A stretch of 64,000 nucleotides of DNA from Cryptomeria japonica (GCF_030272615.1 NC_081408.1:769447336-769511335), one strand, 5' to 3'. Shown: positions 47,354 through 59,138, counted from the stretch's first letter. Translations and numbers: made by a program. The notes: generated by a model not told the origin, from the sequence alone.

Positions 47354-48616
47354 TGTAGCATCGTAAAATTGTGACACTTGCAATTTTGACTGCATTTGGG
47401 TCTTCACGATGGCGGTGCAACGTTGAACTTGAATGGAGACCCTGAAACTTGTTTACGACATCAAAAACTGCATCTTTCTGCACCTTGGCCTAAACCTCCT
47501 TGCACCCTGCTGTCCCGGGAGGTGGGACCATGGTGCCCAGCGCCCTGGTCCTTTAGGACCATGGCACCCAATGCCCTAGTCCTTTAGGACCATGGCGCCT
47601 AGCGCCTTGATCCCTCAGGACCATGGTGCCCAGTGCCCTGGTCCCTGGCCCTATTTTGGGCCCGGCCTCTTGTTGGGCATCGGGTCTTTTGGAAAATAAT
47701 GTTCCTAGGTCGGCCTAAGGTCAGAAAAATCAGTCTCCTAACCCTAATTGACAAGTATATAAACTACATTTCCCCTCCAAGAAAAGAAGAAAAAACATAT
47801 GTGTACAAGAGGCAGAAGCGATAAGCAAACATTCAAACATTCAAACATTCAAGCATTCCTTCAAGCAATTGAGCATTCTAGGTCTCCATTCAAGGCTAGG
47901 TGTTGCATTCAAGACAAGGATTCAACCATTGAAGAGGAGATCACATACAACATACAACATCATTACACCTTCGCATGTAAGAATACAAACATTCTTACAA
48001 CAAGGTATCAGTACTTGATTACATTACAAACATTTACATTTACAACATTCTCATTTCTTGGTTAATTCCAAAACCGGGGTTTGACCTGAAGGCAAACCCC
48101 TAATCCCTAACCCCCCAATCGTCCTCTCTTTTCTGCGTGTAGGTTGCAGGTACACAGCTGTAATTGAAGATCTGGAATCCTTGTGCAGAGATGAATAGAT
48201 CCCCCTTCGTTTCGTGGATTTTTCGGAGGACCGTGTGCACTCCGGGCACCATCGTCCCGTCAACTTTCGCTCAAACTTGCAGGACAGCATCATCTCGACA
48301 TTTTACTGCTAATTCCAGGTCCGTAGCTTCATCCCGTGCCTCCATCTCCGTCTACAAGCGAATCTTTCTGACTTTTACATACATTCCTAGTTCAATCCTT
48401 CTATCTACATTCTTTACAAAAGAGGGTATCCTTGCTGTCTCAACCCTTGAAACTCATTTAGAATTCAATCTTGCATTGTGTGGGATTGGATCTTGTGAGT
48501 TTCAACCCCTCTTTTGAATGTAAAGTCTCTCCTAAGTGAAAACCATCAATCCTAGTGACCTCCTTTCTCTCTCCTTAGAGTGGGGGAACACCTAGGGTTC
48601 GATTTTCCGCTTTACA
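47354..48616 (+). repeat. 3' LTR of the gag-only element
   Basis: 1263 bp from TGTAGCATCG to CTTTACA, followed by the GGTTT target duplication. Its last 350 bp have no close match in the 5' LTR region, only a distant resemblance. Confidence 0.9.
47510..47650. repeat. Minisatellite in 3' LTR, four units
   Basis: Units of about 35 bp run GGACCATGG(C/T)GCC(C/T)A, then GCCCT(G/A)GTCC, then TTTA. The 5' LTR has a single unit at about 41736-41772. Confidence 0.88.
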
Positions 48617-49985
48617 GGTTTATTCAATTTTCTTTCTAGTGTTAGGGTTAGGGTTCAATTAGGTTTAATTTTATAGATAGGGTTTGATTAGGTTCACAAT
48701 TACAATTCAATGTGGGCAATGGTTTGATTTGGTATAGGATTTGGTTTGATTTTGGTTTAGTGTTAAGGTTATAGTTCAATTAATTTTAGGGTTAGGGTTT
48801 AATTTGGCTTCAATTATGTTAAGGGTTAAAAGTCAATTTGGTTTAGCGTGAAATTATGTTTAAGGTTAGGGTACATTTTAGTTTAGAATTAAGGTTAGAG
48901 TTTGATTTAGTTTAACAATATAGTTGAATTTGGTTGTGTTATGGTTTAAAGGGTAAAACTTGGTTTAAGATTAGGGTTAAGTTTTAATTTAGTTTAATAT
49001 TCAATTAGGTTTGAGGGCTAGAGATTTTTTTTTTTTAGTGCGAGGGTTCAACTATGTTTAGGATTTAGGTTCAATTTGATTTATGTTTATCATTCAATTT
49101 TATCTACTCTTCAGTTTAATTTAGTTTTTAGGTTTGGTTTGGGTTAATGCTTAATTAAGTTTAGGGTAAGGGTTCAATTTGGTTTTGAATTTTAGGGTTA
49201 GGGTCAATTAGGTTTAGTCTTATAGATAGGGTTTAATTAGGTTTACAATTAGGGTTCAATATGATTTAACAATAGGTTTGCATTTTGATTTGGTCTAGGG
49301 TTGGGGCAAGGTTCAATCTAATTGATTAATAAATTAGGTTTAGGGTTAGGGTTCAATTTGGGTTCAAGATTAATGTTAAGGTTAGAGTTGGAGCTCAATT
49401 TTATTTAGTTTTCAATTAATTTTAGGGTTAGAGGTCAATTCTATTTAAAGTTAGGGTTCAATTTGGTCAGAGGTTAGGGTTATGATTCAATTTGGTTTAC
49501 TATTTGATTAGGTTTAGAGTTAGGGTTAAATTTTGTTAGAGTTAGGGTTAAATTTTGTTTGGGTCTAGTGTTCAATTTGATTTAGTGCTAGAATTATGAT
49601 TTGATTTGGTTTAGTGTTCTCATATTAGGATTAAAAGTTTATAAGGCTTAGGATTTGATATGGTTTAGGGTTAAAGTTCAAATTGGTTTAGAGTTAAGAG
49701 TTAAGAGTTAAGAGTTCAAAAATAAGAAATAAATTAAACATAAAAAAATATTATGCTAGGGTTTAGTTTGCTTTAGTGTTCAATTAGGTTTAGATTTAAG
49801 AGTTAAATTTTGGTTTAATTTGACCTGTGCTAGGACTAAATTGTTTTAGTTTAGTATTGTAGTGTTAGGATTTCAAGTTTATAAGACTCAGGGTTTGATT
49901 TGGTTTATGATTAGTGTTTAATTTGGTTTTCTGTAAGGGTCAAGATTAGACATGGAATATAGTAAGGGTTGAGATTAAAAGAGTT
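48617..49985 (+). repeat. Degenerate telomere-like array, right part
   Basis: Continues the array of 38960-41565 after the inserted element, with the same strand polarity, TTAGGGTT motifs and phrases such as GATAGGGTTTGATTAGGTTC. It ends abruptly near 49985-50010, where Tat-like coding sequence begins. Confidence 0.88.
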
Positions 49986-50029
49986 AATCCTAATTAAAAC
50001 ATAACCCCAATTATTGGCCTAAATACATG

Positions 50030-50829
50030 CACTATGAGAGTCATAATTGGCCTTGGTTACTCTGAAAATGACATAGATCCTTCAAGGAAGATAACAATAA
50101 AAGCCTATGATGATGCTAAATGCTCATCTAGAGGAGTGATTGTTTTTCCTATCAGATTAGGTCCAATAATAGAGAATACTTTGCTACAAAGTGCTAGATC
50201 TGGATCCCCCTTACAATATGATCTTAGGCCGTCCATGGATTCATGCAATGAAAGCGGTTCCTTCGACATATCACCAGTGTCTGAAATATTCATACAATGG
50301 AACCAAGATAACAATTCCTAGAGATCCTAATCCATTTCCATTTTGTGCTAACCTGAAGGATGCTCTGCAACAACAAGTGCCAGTAAATAGAGAGGCTTCC
50401 TCGCCTAATTATGTGGATCCCAATACATTGTTCGAATATGTTAAAGGTAAGATGAAAATACAAGATCAAGGCTGCAGAGAGTATTCAATGTCCCAAAAAT
50501 TCCTTATTGGCAAGTTGCTTCTCTCACCAAAATCACATGGAAAACCACATTTATTGCAAAAGGAATCCAAAATAGTCATCCAATATCAACCTCCCATAAT
50601 ATTTGCAAATTGGGGTGAACTGAATAAAGAAAATTTGGATGATGACGTATCAGGATGGCTCTATAAATATGAAGAAGATACAACAGACACTCCACCTATC
50701 AAATTGCTAGTAGAACAATATGGCAAAGGATTTACCATAATGCAGAACAAGGGATATGATGAATGCAGTGGTTTGGGACCTGACACAAAAGGAAGATTAG
50801 AGCCTATCATTCCTGAGATACAACATTAG
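50030..50829 (+). pseudogene. Tat-like protease end with G-patch-like domain
   Basis: After a frameshift near 50190, the frame reads YNMILGRPWIHAMKAVPSTYHQCLKY, the conserved C-terminal part of the retropepsin domain of this lineage; the D-T-G part is missing. About 170 residues on, GKGFTIMQNKGYDECSGLGPDTKGRLEPI (about 50719-50805) fits the G-patch pattern of spaced glycines (G-Y, G-L-G, G, P-I). G-patch segments bind RNA or helicases and occur after protease in some retroelements and retroviruses. Stop TAG at 50827-50829. Confidence 0.8.
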
Positions 50830-50840
50830 GTTCTGTACCA

Positions 50841-51440
50841 TTGCGAATTGGAACCTCATCTATCAAAGTGGCTACGTGTGAAAAAGGGCCTGATTTTGAT
50901 GATGAAACAACACCCGAGGACACCCATCCTGAAACTGACTCTAAGGAATGGGAGTGGGACTCTTATTCCTCAAGATCCTATGCCCTTGATAATGTCTTCA
51001 TTGAACCTGATGATTTGCCTATGGAAGACAAACATGAAATTCCTCCTCTTATCAAAACATGTCCTAAAGCTTGGATATAATCATTTTGGAATCCTAGCAC
51101 TGAATCTGACACAAGTAACTCAGATAGTGATATCATTGAAATTTATGTCTTCACTATCTAGATCCAAACCTTTATTGAAACTGATGATGACATGCCCCTT
51201 GTATACCCACAACTTATCCAATGCGACCAAAAAGGACCACTTCAGTTAGATTGCTTTGAAAAAGATGAGGCAACAACAAAATTCCTTGAGCTTAGAGAAG
51301 GCATACCGCAAGGTGATCACAAGGCTGGATTTGCTATTGATTTATATTCCACAACATATTTTGGAGAGTCAACTCCATCTTCCAGTCACAAAATGGAAAA
51401 AAAAATAGAAAAAGAAAAAAAATCAAAAGAATAGGTCTCC
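50841..51440 (+). pseudogene. Acidic linker of the Tat-like polyprotein
   Basis: Between the G-patch and reverse transcriptase, frames give acidic, hydrophilic sequence (DFDDETTPEDTHPETDSKEWEWDS, FIEPDDLPMEDKHEIPPL). They end in a Lys/Glu-rich tail near 51400-51430. Stops interrupt it near 51080 and 51160. No domain recognised. Confidence 0.6.
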
Positions 51441-51726
51441 GGGTGAAAATTGCAAGGCACCCTCTGACTACAAAAAAGTAAAAACAAAGGATGTACCAGT
51501 GGGTGAAAACCTCTTTGAAGTTCCTAAAGGTGGAAGATTGGACATAACCCTGTCAGGTAAGGACAAATCAACATTGCTTGTGGAAATGACCAAAGAGATA
51601 AATTTGGGTTCACTTGACAATATTAAGGTCATTCATTTTGCTGCTTCGTTGTCATAACAAGAAATAATAGATTTTGTCAACTTTTTCCTTGAGAAACAAA
51701 TCAATTTTGCATGGTCTTATGTAGAC

Positions 51727-52540
51727 ATGCTCGACCTCGATCCAAAACTAGTCCTTCATCATTTGCTACTGAAACCAGGGGCCAAGCCCGTCAAACAAAA
51801 ACTAAGAAAAATGCATCTGCAAGTGGCCCTACTAGGCAAAGCTAAACTCAAGAAATTACTGGATGTGGGCTTTATCAGACCAACTGATTATGCAGAGTGG
51901 ATCTCTAACTTAGTGCCAGTCAACAAAGCAACTGGGGGCATCAGAATTTGCGCTGATTTTAGAGACTTAAATAAAGCATGTCCTAAAGATGACTTTCCTT
52001 TTCCAAATATGGATATCTTAGTGGACATAACTACTGGATATGAGATGTTGTCATTGATGGATGGGTTTTCTAGGTATAATCAGATCTGAATAGCTCCCAA
52101 AGACCAACATAAGACTATCTTTACATGTGCTTGGGGAACCTACTACTGGAATGTGATGCCATTTGGCCTCAAAAATGCAAGAGCAACATATCAAAGAGCC
52201 ATGACAATAATTTTTCATGACTACATGTATACAATAATGGAGGACTATGTGGATGAATTGTTGTGCAAATCAGTTACTAGAGATAGTCATCTAGCTATTT
52301 TAGGCCCAATCTTTGATAAGATGAAAGAATACAAGATCAAACTAAATCCAAAAAAAATGTGTGTTTGGTGTTACATCTGAAAAATTATTAGGCTACATTA
52401 TTTCTCGAAGAGGTATTGAAGTTGACCCTGCAAAGGTGAAAGCAATCATAGATATGCCTCCTCCTACTAATCTTCGTCACCTAAGAAGCCTTCAAGGTAA
52501 GTTACAATAAATCCGATGATTCATAACTCAATTTGCAGAC
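51727..52540 (+). pseudogene. Tat-like reverse transcriptase
   Basis: Motifs in order: GAKPVKQKLRKM, KKLLDVGFIRPTDYAEWISNLVPV, GGIRICADFRDLNKACPKDDFPFPN, LMDGFSRYNQI, then a TGA (52087-52089), FTCAWGTYYWNVMPFGLKNARATYQRAM, and the active-site box YVDE (52246-52257) where YVDD is expected. A frameshift near 52365 is followed by LLGYIISRRGIEVDPAKVKAI. The lost second Asp of the box should abolish activity. Confidence 0.9.
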
Positions 52541-53410
52541 AAGTGTCACCCCTTCCAACATCTATTGCACAAAGGGGTAGTCTTTAAATGGAACAATCGG
52601 GGTCAACACATATTCCAAGCTTTAAAAGATTATCTTCTATCACCACTTGTTTTAATGCCTCACATAGATGGAAAGCCCTTCATTTTGTATATCTCTGCAA
52701 CGGATACAACATTTGGAGCTCTTTTGGCCCAACAAGATGAAAAAGGCAAAGAGTGGGCTATTTATTATATTAGTCGGACATTAGTGGGCTATGAATTAAA
52801 CTATTCCACCATTAAGTGAGCATGCTTGGAAATCGTATTTGCAGCTCAAAAGCTCCGACATTATACGCTAAATCATAAGACCTTGTTTGTAGCCAAGATT
52901 GATCCATTGAAATATTTGCTTAGCAAATCAACTTTGACAGGCCGATTAGCAAAATGGGTCATCATTTTAAACAAGTTTTATATTGAATACACTGAAAGAA
53001 AAGCAATAAAAGGACAAGTCATAGCTGATCAAATCGTAGATGCACCTATCCAAGATGATCATCCAATGTTGACTGATTTTCTAGAAGAATCAGTCTTTGC
53101 TGCCACATCTTCTAGTGAATGGGAATTATATTTTGATGGATCCCACACTAGATTCAGCTCAGGGGCTGGTATTTTATTTGTAACCCCTCAAGGTGATGCT
53201 ACTCCAAAATCCTATAGAATAACTTTTGATTACACCAATAATATCACAGAATATGAGGCTTTGGTTACTTGACTCAGAATAGAAATTCAGTGACATATTA
53301 CACATTTGGTCTATGGAGATTCTCAGTTAGTCATTCACCAAGTAAATCATGACTATGAAACAAAAGATGAAAAGCTTCTCCCTTATAAGCACATGGTAGA
53401 ATATTTCAAG
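52541..53410 (+). pseudogene. Tat-like tandem RNase H domains
   Basis: The first RNase H (about 52565-53060) shows YISATDTTFGALLAQQDEKG, YYISRTLVGYELNYSTIK and LAKWVIIL. The second, archaeal-type, RNase H (about 53110-53400) shows WELYFDGSHTRFSSGAGI, ITEYEALV and VYGDSQLVIHQV, keeping the D-E-D residues. In-frame stops occur at 52817-52819 and 53270-53272. Two RNase H domains support assignment to the Tat lineage. Confidence 0.85.
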
Positions 53411-53639
53411 ACAAAATTCATTGTTATCCAATTTAATCAAGTCCCCCACCTTTAGAAAAAAATTAACAGATGCTATGGCGACTATTGCCTCTATGTTGGA
53501 TATGCTTGAGAATATGAACAAATGTGAATTTTTGGTAAAGCAGTTGTTGGTCCCATCTTTTGAAATTTTGACACCAGATCTGGTGTGTGTCCTTGTTGGT
53601 CTTAACTCTCCATGGTACAAAGAAATCTATGAATACCTA

Positions 53640-54306
53640 AAATCCCATTCCATACCTCTAAACCTTTCTACCAACCAATGCTGAGTCTTTATTAGACAAG
53701 TTGCCAAATATGGCATCATCGATGATACCCTCTACCGCCGATCCTTTGACCAAACCCTACTCAGGTGTTTGGATTTTGATGAAGCACCAATGACTTTACA
53801 TGAAGTTCATGATGGTATATATGGGGGCCATTTCAATGGTCTGAGCCTAGCTAAAAATTTGGTCCGAGCTGGATATTATTGTCTAACAATGGAAAAAGAG
53901 GCTCATGACTTTGCTAAGAAGTGTTACAAATGCCAGATGCATGGATATTATATTCACACGCCAACACAAGAAATTCAACCTGTCATATCTCCATGGCCCT
54001 TTTCTCAATGGGGGCTTGATCTCAGTGGAAAGATCCACCTGACATTAGAAAATGGACATAAGTTTATCATAACTACCAGATAATACTTTACAAAATGGAT
54101 TGAGGCTATACCCATGACTTATATCACTGACATGCAGATTTGTAAATTCAATCTGAACTATATCATATGTCGATATGGGGCCCCTCTTGCAATAGTCACA
54201 AACAATGGCCATCCATTCAAAAACAAAGATTTTAGAGAACTCTGTGAGAAGTTTCACATTAAGCATCATTTCTCAAGTCCCTATTATCCACAAAGTAATG
54301 GCTAAG
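53640..54306 (+). pseudogene. Tat-like integrase, first part
   Basis: Zinc-binding HHCC is visible as HEVHDGIYGGHFNG and CYKCQ. The catalytic core has the first Asp in WGLDLSGKIH, then a TAA (about 54081), then IVTNNGHPF in which the second catalytic Asp is Asn (codon 54201-54203). The frame reaches PYYPQSNG and is cut at 54307 by the inserted chromovirus. It resumes at 62239. Confidence 0.9.
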
Positions 54307-55999
54307 TGATAGGGAGGATCCTAGATTGCTTGAGTCAGCTTGACTCACTCCAAGGATTTCTTCCTAGACTAACCTCGGGAATACTTTAGGCTATTCCCCT
54401 AATCCACTCTAGGTCCTCACTACCGAGGGTTGATACTCTGCATTTTATGAATTCACTTTTGTAAATCTACCAATTCACTAGTCCACTGAATATAACCAGA
54501 CACCTTGCAGGGTTTGCTCCACCATGGATTATTCCTACAACTTCTTCTAAGTTGTTCTCCTCCTCATGTGTGGGTCTTTCTTCCTATTGATCCCATCTTC
54601 AACCTGATCTGAGGCTAATAGTCTAGATTCTAATCTACCCTGCAAATGATTCCTCTTGATCATTGATACCTAGCCGAGCTATCATCAAGCTCGCCTAGGG
54701 CCAGTTTGCTGAAACGATCGACGCCATTCCCTGGTCCTCTACAAATGAAACTCTATTATACATGACTGGCTCTTCTTGACAACTTCCAATGGTCGTGTGT
54801 ATCCCACGATGGAGTCTCAAGAAAGATCCATATTTACAACTACTTGTCACCAACAAAAATCAAGAAACAAAAAAAATGACTTTATTTATAGAGTCGAGCT
54901 TGGCACGAACTCAGAATTGGAACTCACAAAACACAGAAAAGAAACATCTACATTATCTACGTTATCACTTGAAGACTTAAGCCATATTAGCAATAGAAAA
55001 GAAATCCAAAAAATCTTCCAATTGTTATTAAAAAAGAAGTCTATTCTTGTGGAACCAACACTTCCAACAATTCCAATTGAACCTGTCCAACTTATCCAAC
55101 CTGTTACAAAATGCCCATTGGGTCTTATATAGCCTCCTAGACATGTTGTGAATCATCCTTAACAGACGAGATTCCAAATCGACACAATCGGTTTCTGTCT
55201 GTAACTACCTTTTGGTTTCCATCGGGTCATCGGGTTAGTACCGCAACCCCTATTCCGACGTCAGTCTACAACTCACTATATTTCCTATTGGGTCATCGGA
55301 GTAGCCTCAAAACACTTAGTCCGATGTTCAATGACATTTTATCAGATCACACACTTCCACATTGGTTTTCATCGGGTCATCGGGTTAGCAACAAGACATT
55401 CTTGCTGATGGCCGATGGTGCATGCCTAACAAAAAGCCTCCTTATTGGGTTGCCAGGGTAGCTCTAAACAAGTTATGCCGATAGCCAATGGTGCGCTCCA
55501 AACCGCTTGATTTCCCATCGGGTTATCAGGTGGCACAAAGAGGTCATGTCGATACCCGACGACTCCTTCCAAATTCACTCCACTCGCTCCATTCCGCTGG
55601 TGACTTCGTCGGCTCATCGGGCTAGGTAGAAAACACTACTTTCGATAATCTGATGGTCCATTTGACTCGCTCCAACTATTGGCGACTTCATCGGGGTATC
55701 GAGATAGGTAGGAAATAGGCCCGCTGATGGCCAATGGCACCTCATCGGGTTATTGGAACAAGTGTAGCCGAAACATGAAATTTTCAAAAATGAAGACACA
55801 AACACTCCAAGCTCCAAACATACAACCTAATGGACTCAGATCAATCCTTATGCCAAAATTGCAAAAATTGCAAAAAAAAATGAAGACACAAATAGTCCAA
55901 GCTCCAAACATACAACCTAATCGACTTGAATCAGTCCTTATGCCAAAATTGCCAAAATTACAAAAGGGTATTTTCTCACCCTTAGGTGCTCCTACACCA
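54307..55999 (-). repeat. 3' LTR of chromovirus 2
   Basis: 1693 bp, TGATAGGGAGG to GCTCCTACACCA in plus orientation. It differs from the partner by an extra tandem copy of an approximately 85-bp segment (about 55790-55955, ACACTCCAAGCTCCAAACAT repeated). The interior is rich in ATCGGGTTATCGGGT and CCGATGG phrases. Confidence 0.92.
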
Positions 56000-56040
56000 T
56001 ATTCCCCACATGAAAAAATCAAGTCCCCCCTGGGGGCGGC
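56000..56040 (-). other. Polypurine-rich region before 3' LTR of chromovirus 2
   Basis: Minus-strand CATGTGGGGAATA directly before the TGGTGTAGGAGC LTR start, with a second AGGGGGGACTTG tract 20 bp upstream. One of them is the likely plus-strand primer. Confidence 0.6.
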
Positions 56041-57310
56041 AAGATGACATCAATGCCCAGTTTTTTAAAATTAGATTGGGCAACCCAAGTGGCTCCGGCT
56101 TCAGGTAAATTGTGCCACTTGATTAAGTGTTCCATATACATGCCATGACTCATTTGTTTCTTCACCTTGAATCCAGAATCTATTTCGCCTGTGGTTGAGC
56201 AACAGGTGGTACTGAAATATCACTGAGGGTAGTGTCCCCTTCTGGAGTCGGTCCATCTGGCACTACAGGACCTTTAAACTGAACCAAGTCTTGAATATTA
56301 AACATAGGGGACAATGCCAAATCTGTGGGTAACTCTACCTTATAAGCATTGGAGCCATACTTAGTCAAAATTTTGCAAGGACCTATGCACCTCATTTGAA
56401 GCTTACTAGGGACTCCCTTCTGCAATCTTGCCTTGTTTAAATGTATCATAACCACTACAAATTGTATGTCTTTTCTCCTCTCATCTGCTTTATCCTTAAT
56501 CCTCTACGTAGCGTCGATCAATGTTTTCTGCACTTGTTCATGCACCTCTTTCATAGACTGAGTGAAATCCTCTGCATGTCCACTTCTTCCTTCTAGGCTT
56601 CCTAAATCTCAAAGTTCACAAACACCATGTGGGTGGAGTCCATAAACAATCTCAAAAGGACTCTTACCTGTAATTCTATTGACACTATCATTATATGCGA
56701 ATTCTGCCTGTGGTAGCACTTGATCCCACATATGTCCATACTCATTTGTCAGACACCTCAGAAGATTACCCAGTACTCGGTTAATGACTTCAGTTTGACC
56801 ATCTGTTTGTAGATGGTACGCAGAACCAAAAGAAAGGTTAGTTCCCAGTCTTATCCACGGAGTTTTCCAAAAATATCCCATAAACTTCACATCCCTGTCT
56901 AAAACTATACTGAGAGGCAATCCATGAATTTTTACCACCTCTCTAAAGAATAAATGTGCAATGTAACTAGCATCATGCGTACTCTTGCATGGAACAAAAT
57001 GACTCATTTTGCTAAACCGGTCAACAATGACAAAAATACTATCCAGGCCAGTCTTGGTTTTTGGCAAACCTACAACAAAATCCATGCTAATGCACTCCCA
57101 TGGTCTTTTAGGAATTGGTAAAGGTTGGTATAGTCTAGCATTTGAACTAGTACCCTTGGCTTTCTGACACACAATACACTGTTCAACTTACTTCCTGATA
57201 TCTTTATGCATTTTTGACCAATAATAAAATCTTTGCACCAACTCAATTGTTTTATTTAGACCAAAATGTCCACTAAGACATCGATTATGTTTTTCCTGTA
57301 TGAGATTTTC
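56040..57310 (-). pseudogene. Integrase and chromodomain remnant of chromovirus 2
   Basis: The zinc region upstream (about 57180-57300) shows HNRCLSGHFG and CIVCQKAKG split by a stop near 57188. The core 56609-57172 has all three catalytic residues: Asp 31 in SMDFVVGLP, Asp 92 in VLDRDVKF, Glu 128 in DGQTEVINR. The C-terminal part 56180-56455 has a GPCKILTKYGSNAYKVELP region and a Pro-rich tail. After a frameshift, a chromodomain remnant reads MEHLIKWHNLPEAGATWV (about 56085-56140). Confidence 0.9.
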
Positions 57311-57553
57311 CCTCATAGATCCTCTTGGCTCACATAACTAACATCTCTTAAACAAAAGACCACTCTGCAATGTGTAATCTACATACTGGCTATTGAAATG
57401 ATTATTAAACTCACTGCATACCTTGTATACCTCAGAAAAGTCTTCATCTTCTCTGTAAAGCTCCTTGAAACTCTCCACACCTATGCTCTACAAAGTCACT
57501 TCTTGGACAGTGAGAAGTTTTCTGCTTAAGGCCGCATCTGCTACCTTCTTCAG

Positions 57554-59138
57554 CTATCCCTTTTTGTGCTTGATAGTGAAAGTGTATGTTTGCAGGTATT
57601 CTATCCATTTGATGTGTCTATTGCTCAACTTTTCTTGAGAATTGATAAAACTCAAGACTTGGTTATCTGTAAACACTACAAATTCTTTGGGCAAAAGATA
57701 ATGCCTCCACTTCCTAAGAGCTTGCACTAAGGAATAGAATTCTAAGTCATAGGATGAGTATCGCTTCTTAGCTTCATTCAATTTCTCACTATAGAATGCT
57801 ACTGGTCTTCCCTCTTGGTTCAAAACAACTCCTACGACTATATGACTAGCATCACATTCTAAAGTAAACAACTTATCAAAACTTGGTAAAACTAGGATGG
57901 GTTGGGTAGCTATCCTCTTTTTGAGCAACTAAACCCCTGGTTGGCTTCTTTAGTCCACCTAAACTTAGTTTTCAACCCACACTTAATTGTATCAAGAATA
58001 GGAGCACAAATTTCACTAAAACCATGAATGAACTTCCTACAAAATTGGGCAAGTCCATGAAAACTTCTTACCTCAGTAGCAGTTTTCGGTGTGGGCCAAC
58101 TCTGTATTGCGTCCACCTTGGTAGGATCCATTTCCAAAGTACCTTGAGATACAACAAAACCTAGATAATGAGTTCTCGTTTCATGAATTCACATTTTTCA
58201 AGATTGATTGCCAATTGTTCCTCATGTAGTTTCCTTAAGACAATCTGCAAGTGTTCAAGATTCTCTTCCTCTGTTTTGCTGAATATGAGGATATCATCAA
58301 GGTATACCACCACAAATCTACCTATGTAGTCCTTCAACACCTCATTCATCAACCTCATGAAGGTGCTAGGGGCATTAGTAAGCCCAAATGGCATAACTAA
58401 CCACTCATATAACCCCTCCGTTGTCTTAAAAGATGTTTTCTATTCATCCCCTTCTTTAATCCAGATTTGGTGATAACCACTCTTTAAATCCAGCTTAGTA
58501 AAATACTTTTCTTCTCCAAGACAATCCATTAAATCCTCAATTCTAGGGATAGGAAATCTGTATCTTATGGTGATTCTATTTATTTCCTGAGAATCGGTAC
58601 ATAATCTCCATTTACCTCCTTTCTTGGTTGCTAAGACCACTGGTACAACACATGGGCTTATTCTTTTTCTAATTAGGCCTTGATCAAGCAGCTCTTGTAC
58701 TTGTCTTGCCACTTCTTTGTTTTGTTCAGGAGTCATCTTATATGCAACTTTATTTGGCAGTGATGCTCCGGGTATAAAGTCTATTTGGTGACTTACTATT
58801 CTAGGGGGAGGTAGCATTGCAGGTGTTCCATCACTCATAATGTCCTTAAACTGTTCTAACAACTGCTGAACCTCTTTAGGCAAACTTTCTTGTTCAGTCT
58901 TCTTTTCTTGACTAGGTTTCACTAAGAGAGCATAATGTTCTCCATCTCCTTTCCTTAGATCTCTCAAAAATTCTTTTCCTCCAGTCAACAACACATTAGG
59001 ACCACTAGTCTTGGTTCCTTCATCCTCTACCAAAGATTGAATCATGTACATCATCGCTTCCTTTGTGAATGCATAGGAGTTTTTTTCTCCACCATGGATA
59101 CCTTTTTTATGAAATTGCCATGATCTGCCTAACAACAA
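57554..59138 (-). pseudogene. Reverse transcriptase and RNase H of chromovirus 2
   Basis: Open stretches 58440-59138, 58161-58394, 57910-58137 and 57554-57928 are separated by stops or frameshifts. Motifs are [74 protein letters not shown], an intact YLDD active-site box (about 58300-58311), and RNase H signatures TLECDASHIVVGVVL, YDLEFYSLVQALRKW and TDNQVLSF. The catalytic box is kept, unlike in three other elements of this window. Confidence 0.93.

Larger units (their letters stand above)
41566..48616 (+). mobile_element. Non-autonomous LTR element with gag-protease only (TR-GAG type)
   Basis: 7051 bp bounded by TGTAGC at 41566 and TTTACA at 48616, with a perfect target duplication GGTTT at 41561-41565 and 48617-48621. 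The internal region has one long gag-protease frame (43151-46600, one stop) and no reverse transcriptase, RNase H or integrase. Such gag-bearing non-autonomous elements are known in plants and must borrow pol from a relative. The 3' LTR is 1263 bp, while the 5' LTR matches it only over about 820 bp. It sits inside the telomere-like array. Confidence 0.9.

Noticed and set aside
38960-49985. A true chromosome end
   Set aside because: The telomere-like phrases are too degenerate, and both sides continue into ordinary retroelement DNA.
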